Origin: Thermoplasmata archaeon
GTDB taxonomy: Archaea; Thermoplasmatota; Thermoplasmata; Halarchaeoplasmatales; Halarchaeoplasmataceae
Direction of reading: 5' to 3'
Assembly (NCBI GenBank): GCA_007129655.1
Contig: SKVC01000077.1
Coordinates: forward strand, 1-11,502
Length of the DNA stretch: 11,502 bases
Position 1 is the first letter of the stretch, and each line of letters starts with the position of its first letter. Under the pieces are notes generated by a model. It saw only the letters and a list, made by a program, of their open reading frames with translations. It searched no databases and was not told the DNA's origin. A program made the translations under genes and the position numbers. Below, piece by piece: positions 7,802 to 11,502 of the stretch.

Positions 7802-8791
7802 ATGTCGCTCCGTTTAGTAGAGATGTTGATCCCCGCAGAAGACCAGGACGCTGCCGAGAAGATGCTGGAAGAAGAATCTGCTGTGCTGGATTTTTGGTAT
7901 GATTGGGTGTCCAAGAAACAGGTACTGGTCAAGATAATCGTTTCGGTAGAGAAGAGCCAGATGATATTGGATAAACTGGGAGAAAAATTTTCACATCACT
8001 CTAATTTTAGGTTGCTACTTTTTGAAATAAAGGCTACTTATCCCATCTTCGAAAACGAAGAAGAGGAAGAGAAAGAAGAAAAGATATCCGGAATAAGTAG
8101 AGAAGAACTCTATGCCAGTGTTTCCGACCAAACCGATTTTACCAAATATTATGTGCTTCTGATAGCGGTTTCTTCGATTGTCGCCGCCCTCGGTGTTCTA
8201 CGGAACGACATAGCCATAATCATCGGTGCGATGGTGATCGCTCCCCTCTTCGGTCCAAACATAGCTTTATCGCTGGCTACCACCTTAGCAGATTATGATC
8301 TGGCCCGTCGAGCCATGAGAGCCAATTTTTTTGGTATACTTCTAGCCTTTTGTTTATCGATTTTTATAGGAGTTGTCATGAATGTAGATCCCACAACATC
8401 TCAGATCGTTTCCCGTTCAACCTTTAGTTTAGGAGACATCGTTTTGGCCTTGGCTGCCGGGATCGCCGGTGCAATAGCCTTTACTAGAAGTCTACTCGAG
8501 CCCTTGATAGGTGTGATGGTTGCCTTGGCACTTTTGCCCGCCCTTGTCACCGCCGGAATCTTGTTCGGAGCCGGTTATACTATGTTGTCCCTAAGCGCAT
8601 TCACTCTATTCTTGATCAATCTTATATGCATCAACCTCTCAGGAGTGGTCACATTTTTCCTCCAGGGTATAAAGCCCCGGCAGTGGTGGGAAGCAGACAA
8701 AGCCAAGAAGGCATCACATCAGGCCATCGCTATATGGGTCACTTTATTAGCGGTATTGGTTTTGGTTATTATTTACACACAGTGGTTGTGA
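7802..8791 (+). CDS. DUF389 / TIGR00341 family integral membrane protein
   Basis: A 329-residue protein with a soluble N-terminal region of about 80 residues resembling the small beta-alpha domain found in this family. A highly acidic linker (about 84-95, mostly Glu and Lys) follows, then about six to seven membrane helices (roughly 116-133, 137-156, 174-194, 210-227, 232-254, 259-285 and 308-327). The family signature GAMVIAPLFGPNIALSL is at 142-158, and a second conserved stretch, AAGIAGAIAFTR, at 218-229. The biochemical role of DUF389 proteins is not established. Start at ATG 7802 is supported by the strong ribosome binding site and by the 2-nt gap after the ATPase stop. The tight coupling suggests a role in the same ion-transport or membrane-homeostasis function, which is inference. 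Confidence 0.9.
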   Translation: MSLRLVEMLIPAEDQDAAEKMLEEESAVLDFWYDWVSKKQVLVKIIVSVEKSQMILDKLGEKFSHHSNFRLLLFEIKATYPIFENEEEEEKEEKISGISREELYASVSDQTDFTKYYVLLIAVSSIVAALGVLRNDIAIIIGAMVIAPLFGPNIALSLATTLADYDLARRAMRANFFGILLAFCLSIFIGVVMNVDPTTSQIVSRSTFSLGDIVLALAAGIAGAIAFTRSLLEPLIGVMVALALLPALVTAGILFGAGYTMLSLSAFTLFLINLICINLSGVVTFFLQGIKPRQWWEADKAKKASHQAIAIWVTLLAVLVLVIIYTQWL

Positions 8792-8811
8792 CTAAATATA
8801 TGTAAAAAATG

Positions 8812-8826
8812 TCGTTCAATCAACGA
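8812..8826. repeat. Short hairpin TCGTT-CAATC-AACGA after the DUF389 gene
   Basis: A perfect 5-bp inverted repeat with a 5-nt loop lies 21 nt downstream of the DUF389 stop. A T7 run follows 23 nt later. It may be part of the 3' end of the ATPase-DUF389 transcript, or chance. Confidence 0.3.
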
Positions 8827-8848
8827 TCCGCGCAATCATAGATTCCAC

Positions 8849-8884
8849 TTTTTTTCATTCCTCGCTTTGTTCGGAATAAAAAAT
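8849..8884. terminator. Two-way terminator-like hairpin with T7 and A6 arms
   Basis: T7 (8849-8855), a bulged C, ATTCC (8857-8861), an 11-nt loop, GGAAT (8873-8877) and A6 (8878-8883) form a nearly continuous stem. The T7 would end plus-strand transcripts coming from the ATPase-DUF389 operon. The A6 reads as U6 on the minus strand and would end a transcript coming from the right. The geometry is direct from sequence; terminator activity is inferred. Confidence 0.5.
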
Positions 8885-8957
8885 GAGGGGAAGGGCTAGA
8901 ATGGAAGGATGGTGGGATGGGATGCACTCTAACCGACTAGCCCGTATTATCCCCGTT
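8878..8957 (-). ncRNA. Candidate small structured RNA on the minus strand
   Basis: On the minus strand a GGGG (8951-8954) and GGGCTAG (8937-8943) pair with CTAGCCC (8893-8899) and CCCC (8887-8890), giving an 11-bp discontinuous stem that encloses a 37-nt, C-rich, mostly unpaired loop. A TATA-like box (8979-8986) lies about 26 nt before 8957, so transcription would start right at the stem. The stem is followed after a few bases by U6 and a hairpin. Promoter, stem and T-tract are in the order and spacing expected of a transcript of roughly 75-80 nt. No known RNA family is recognised; it is not a complete tRNA. Function is unknown. The exposed CCCAUCCCACCAUCC could pair with GGTGG-type ribosome binding sites, which is speculation. 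Confidence 0.35.
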
Positions 8958-8969
8958 ATACTAAATTAA
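8883..8969 (+). CDS. Possible small ORF, 28 codons (22 from the inner ATG at 8901)
   Basis: ATG at 8883 and an in-frame ATG at 8901 both reach TAA at 8967-8969. The inner start gives a 22-residue peptide beginning MEGWWDGMHSNRLAR and ending IIPVILN. The outer start adds an Arg-rich MRGRAR. A purine run GAGGGGAAGGG precedes ATG 8901 and could serve as a ribosome binding site. The composition (two Trp, a basic centre, a hydrophobic tail) looks more protein-like than random intergenic DNA, but the ORF is too short to judge by content. It fully overlaps the structured minus-strand RNA candidate, so one of the two readings may be wrong. No family recognised. Confidence 0.25.
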   Translation: MRGRARMEGWWDGMHSNRLARIIPVILN

Positions 8970-8978
8970 ATGCGGTCT

Positions 8979-8986
8979 CATATAAA
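8979..8986 (-). promoter_or_regulatory. TATA box for the candidate minus-strand RNA
   Basis: The minus strand reads TTTATATG within AAAATCTTTATATGAG, close to the archaeal TTTAWATA consensus. The predicted start, about 26 nt downstream, falls at about 8955-8958, immediately before the GGGG arm of the long-range stem. Confidence 0.45.
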
Positions 8987-8997
8987 GATTTTGGTAT

Positions 8998-9052
8998 TTT
9001 GGCGGCTTTATATTGAAAAATAAAGCAAAGATATAAATAAATAATCGCCAAA
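8998..9052. repeat. Nested inverted repeats around the TATA box of the sensor-like gene
   Basis: The outer arms TTTGGCG (8998-9004) and CGCCAAA (9046-9052) are perfect 7-bp complements. Directly inside the left outer arm, GCTTTAT (9005-9011) pairs perfectly with ATAAAGC (9020-9026) across an 8-nt spacer. The 19 bases between the inner and outer right arms contain TATAAATA. The layout suggests an operator for a dimeric regulator covering the promoter, or a cruciform/hairpin. No regulator is identified. Confidence 0.45.
9032..9039 (+). promoter_or_regulatory. TATA box upstream of the sensor-like gene
   Basis: TATAAATA predicts a start at about 9061, giving a leader of about 50 nt to ATG 9112 or 29 nt to TTG 9091. 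A second candidate, TTTATATC at 9066-9073, would give a start near 9096 and a leader of about 16 nt to ATG 9112, which would exclude the TTG start. The first box lies within the nested inverted repeats. Confidence 0.4.
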
Positions 9053-9111
9053 TCACAGAATCAGGTTTATATCAGAAAGATAAAAATACTTTGAAATTAC
9101 TCATATTACGT

Positions 9112-9633
9112 ATGACAGAGAGAAAGGTTCGGGGAGATGTGCTAAAAGGCTATATCAAATACATTAAAAAAACCTGGGGCCAGGCAGGCGTTGATTCATA
9201 CGAAACTAAAGCAGGCATCCTTCTAGATGAATTAGATGATAAAGAATGGTACGATGCGGAATTTCTTAGAAAACTTCATTTTTGGATGGCAGACAAAGGG
9301 AAAAAATACGTTAGTCTATCAAGCAGTTATTGTGTTCAGAACCTCGGTCTCTTATCTTACATTGTAAAATTCATGAACATAAAGACATTACTAAAAAAGG
9401 TGCCTAAATCATATAACGATGGCTTTTCTTACGGTACCCTGTCGATCGATATCCAAGAAAAAAGAGCCATGGCCAGATTCAAAGATGTTATCATCGATAA
9501 GTACACCTGCGATGCGTGGAAGGGTGCATTAGAAGGTGCATTATTAGCCACAAATACCAAAGGAACGGTGACGTTTACAAACGAAGAAGGAATGGGAGAC
9601 AAAGATTGTTTCTTTTTGATGGAATGGGACTGA
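9112..9633 (+). CDS. V4R / heme-NO-binding-like (DUF2378-like) sensor-domain protein, tentative
   Basis: A 173-residue soluble protein without signal peptide or membrane helix. The first half looks helical: a KGYIKYIKKTWG stretch near 12-23, WYDAEFLRKL at 46-55, then a Ser/Tyr-rich segment with C74. The second half has P98 followed by the pattern G..SYGTLSIDI (104-114), C133 before a GALEGAL helix, and a final strand with C166 ending in F..MEW. This order (helices, a P..Y..G turn, C..W.GALEGAL, and a terminal C-F-x-x-x-E-W strand) resembles V4R and heme-NO-binding-like small-ligand domains. No heme ligand can be assigned, and the match is from memory of the fold pattern. ATG 9112 is chosen because the family-like part begins at once; an in-frame TTG at 9091 would add seven residues. 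No Shine-Dalgarno precedes either. A stand-alone ligand-sensing role is inference. Confidence 0.6.
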   Translation: MTERKVRGDVLKGYIKYIKKTWGQAGVDSYETKAGILLDELDDKEWYDAEFLRKLHFWMADKGKKYVSLSSSYCVQNLGLLSYIVKFMNIKTLLKKVPKSYNDGFSYGTLSIDIQEKRAMARFKDVIIDKYTCDAWKGALEGALLATNTKGTVTFTNEEGMGDKDCFFLMEWD

Positions 9634-11502
9634 TCAAGCCATCTTGTCCCATAAAGTATTCTTCCAAATTTTACGCGCATTCCTCACATCGACGTCTAAG
9701 CGTTCCTTTCCATTGATGGCCACCCGTATATTCTTTCGACCTACTATCCCCATCATAGTTACAGGTGTGTTACATTTTGACATGAACTTCTCAGCTTTAT
9801 CCGGAGCAACTTCCACCAGCCACCGCGTATTACTTTCTGAAAACAAAAACACGTCGGTTCTTAGGGATGTATCAACATCTACACGGATACCCACATCGCC
9901 GGCAATGCACATCTCAGCGAGAGCCACAGCAAGGCCACCGGTTGAAATATCGTGACAGCTTTTAACCAAACCCTCATCCATGCATCCGAGTATATCATCC
10001 ATAGCCGTATCCAATGCCTTTACATCCACCGAAGGCACGTCCCCGCCGTTTCCTTCATTCAGGTGGTAATATTCTGACCCACCCATCTCGTCTTTAGTTA
10101 CTCCTACCATGAAAACGATGTTACCTTCTCTTTTGAAATCCATGGTTATTGCTTGTCTGACATCGTCGATAAGGCCGCATGCCAGCACAGATGGCGTAGG
10201 CTTGATAGGTCCTCTTGCGGTTTCATTATAGAAGCTCACATTACCCGATACGAAAGGTATACCTAATGTTCGTGCCACTTTGTTAAAACCCTCTGCGGTC
10301 ATCTTGAAATCACCGAGTCTATCGGGCTTCTCAGGATTACCGTAGTTCAAACAATCTGCTAGTGAATGCGGTCTTGCCCCGACGGCTACCAGATTACGGA
10401 AGCATTCATCCAGGGTGGACATCGCACCCTTTTTTGGGTCAAGTTGACATATCCTCGGGTTCACATCGGTAGTCAGCGCGATACCTTTGAATGATTCTTC
10501 GAGTGGTTTGATAACAGTTGCGTCTCCGGGTCCTTCTTTTCCTATTACACCCTGCAGAGGTTTTATCACCGTATTACCTCTAACTTCATGATCGTACTGC
10601 CTGACAACCCATTCCTTACTGTTTATATTGTCGCTTCTTAACAGATTTAGCAGTGTTTGACTGTAATCTTCTTGTTCCGATGGTCTTTTTTCTTCCGTCT
10701 TACGTTCAACCATTTCAGTCGGTCGGCAATAAGATGGTCCACCGGTCTGAAATTCCAGCTCTATATCCATAATATTTTCGTCATGGTAATTCACACGAAC
10801 ATGCTTTTCATCGATAACACGTCCGATAACTGCCGCGGTTACATCCCACTTCTTACAGATGTCCAACACTGTATCGACATCTTCGGGTTTAACGGCGTAC
10901 ATCATACGTTCCTGACTCTCAGAAACCCAGATCTCCCATGGAGCCATATCCGGCTCCTTTAGCGGAACTTCATCCAACTCAATCTCAGCACCGTATCCTG
11001 CGGCAAGAGCCATCTCTCCGGCAACACAAGACAGTCCACCGCCGCCGAAATCCTTCATACCTTGAAGTAATCCTTTTCTGTTTAATTCCAAACTGACGTG
11101 GATAAGCGGCTCCTTAGTTATCGGGTCCCCGACTTGAACGGCGCCGATATCTTCCTCTTCGGATTTATCATGCAGCTCTTCGGAGGCGAAAGTAACACCA
11201 TGTATTCCGTCGCGTCCGGTTCGACCACCGGCCATTACGAAAACGTCTCCCGGTCCCTTAACTCTACTTCTAATCAGTTCGTCTTTTCTGGCTATACCGA
11301 TGCATCCTACGTTGACCAGGCAATTAGATGTATAACTTTCATCGAAATAAACCATCCCTGCAACCGTTGGTATCCCTAATCTGTTGCCATAATCGCTTAT
11401 CCCTTCTACGACTCCGTGGAAAAGATATCTTGGATGTTTGGTTCCCGCAGGTAGCTTTTTTTCGTCTATATCTAGCGGTCCGAAGAAGAGCGGATCTACG
11501 AA
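9634..11502 (-). CDS. purL: Phosphoribosylformylglycinamidine synthase subunit PurL (5' partial)
   Basis: Converts FGAR to FGAM using ATP and ammonia from a glutaminase partner (PurQ, with PurS) in de novo purine synthesis. The frame is open to the right edge, so 622 residues are seen and probably about 100-130 N-terminal ones are missing, including the family's early SEHCSYK and ESHNHPS motifs. Numbering from the first visible residue: HPRYLFHGVVEGISDYGN opens near 27-44, GGRTGRDGIHG is at 92-102 and FGGGGLSC at 152-159. The second half has TTDVNPR near 344-350, GGSEYYHL near 474-481 and the DISTGGLAVALAEM helix at 518-531. Both AIR-synthase-like halves are therefore present. An internal ATG at 11355 is not the start because family-conserved sequence continues upstream. 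No purS or purQ is visible. Its stop abuts the stop of the convergent gene. Confidence 0.97.
   Translation of the reverse strand, partial: FVDPLFFGPLDIDEKKLPAGTKHPRYLFHGVVEGISDYGNRLGIPTVAGMVYFDESYTSNCLVNVGCIGIARKDELIRSRVKGPGDVFVMAGGRTGRDGIHGVTFASEELHDKSEEEDIGAVQVGDPITKEPLIHVSLELNRKGLLQGMKDFGGGGLSCVAGEMALAAGYGAEIELDEVPLKEPDMAPWEIWVSESQERMMYAVKPEDVDTVLDICKKWDVTAAVIGRVIDEKHVRVNYHDENIMDIELEFQTGGPSYCRPTEMVERKTEEKRPSEQEDYSQTLLNLLRSDNINSKEWVVRQYDHEVRGNTVIKPLQGVIGKEGPGDATVIKPLEESFKGIALTTDVNPRICQLDPKKGAMSTLDECFRNLVAVGARPHSLADCLNYGNPEKPDRLGDFKMTAEGFNKVARTLGIPFVSGNVSFYNETARGPIKPTPSVLACGLIDDVRQAITMDFKREGNIVFMVGVTKDEMGGSEYYHLNEGNGGDVPSVDVKALDTAMDDILGCMDEGLVKSCHDISTGGLAVALAEMCIAGDVGIRVDVDTSLRTDVFLFSESNTRWLVEVAPDKAEKFMSKCNTPVTMMGIVGRKNIRVAINGKERLDVDVRNARKIWKNTLWDKMA

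Larger units (their letters stand above)
8792..9111. other. Structured intergenic region between DUF389 gene and sensor-like gene
   Basis: This roughly 320-bp gap is the only long non-coding stretch of the window. From left to right it holds a TATA-like TAAATATATG (8793-8802), a small hairpin, the two-way T-tract hairpin, a G-rich tract with a long-range stem, a minus-strand TATA box, and nested inverted repeats around a plus-strand TATA box. A 28-codon ORF and a minus-strand RNA candidate compete for the middle part. No tRNA, rRNA, CRISPR or insertion sequence was recognised. Confidence 0.6.

Noticed and set aside
8887..8957. A tRNA on the minus strand (7-bp acceptor-like GGGCTAG/CTAGCCC and a CGGTTAGAG D-loop-like motif)
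   Set aside because: Only 37 bases lie between the arms, there is no GTTCGA T-loop, no anticodon arm and no room for the remaining arms. A tRNA remnant cannot be excluded, but a functional tRNA is not supported.
9091..9111. TTG at 9091 as the start of the sensor-like gene
   Set aside because: ATG 9112 is closer to the family-like beginning, the TTG has no Shine-Dalgarno, and a second TATA candidate (9066-9073) would place the transcript start after the TTG. It remains possible.
11353..11355. ATG at 11355 as the PurL start
   Set aside because: The frame continues upstream to the window edge with conserved PurL sequence (HPRYLFHGVVEGISDYGN), so this is an internal Met.
1..11502. CRISPR arrays, insertion sequences, prophage genes or rRNA
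   Set aside because: No regularly spaced repeats, transposase or integrase motifs, phage genes or rRNA-like stretches were seen; most of the window is ordinary core genes.

Overview
The window looks like chromosomal DNA from a euryarchaeote, most likely a Thermoplasmata-type lineage. The release factor is of the archaeal/eukaryotic class (NIKS, GGQ, C-terminal CxxC pairs), not the bacterial one. There is a very acidic, PKD-rich, C-terminally anchored surface protein typical of that group. The intergenic spaces carry archaeal TATA-like boxes, and some starts have GGTG-type ribosome binding sites. The lineage call is inference. The release factor and the PurL/ArgS types make the archaeal assignment firm.

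Layout. Positions 1-1896 (+) are the 3' part of a secreted PKD/CARDB surface protein; its 5' end lies outside the window. It converges on a two-gene operon on the minus strand, aRF1 (4868-3645) followed after 2 nt by arginyl-tRNA synthetase (3642-1951). A 108-bp divergent promoter region separates aRF1 from a plus-strand pair: a P2-type cation ATPase (4977-7799) and, 2 nt later, a DUF389/TIGR00341 membrane protein (7802-8791). After about 300 bp of intergenic DNA comes a 173-residue protein that resembles the V4R/heme-NO-binding-like sensor domains (9112-9633, +). Its stop codon directly abuts the stop codon of purL (minus strand, running off the right edge at 11502).

How the genes work together. 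aRF1 and ArgS are both translation genes and are very probably co-expressed. The ATPase and DUF389 protein are probably co-translated from one mRNA and may form one ion-transport unit, since their spacing is tight and a strong GGGGGTG ribosome binding site sits in the ATPase 3' end. The remaining genes look like independent units: purine synthesis, a possible small-ligand sensor, and a surface protein.

Most interesting region. The 8792-9111 intergenic stretch is unusually dense. It holds a two-way T-tract hairpin and a perfect 7-bp long-range inverted repeat (GGGCTAG/CTAGCCC) with an outer GGGG/CCCC pair. A G-rich/C-rich tract lies inside that stem. A minus-strand TATA box is placed so that transcription would begin at the stem. 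A 28-codon plus-strand ORF overlaps the same bases. Nested inverted repeats surround the TATA box of the downstream sensor-like gene. It could encode a small RNA, a small protein, or both. The ATPase is also notable: several of its membrane ion-coordinating positions differ from both Ca2+ and Na+/K+ pumps.
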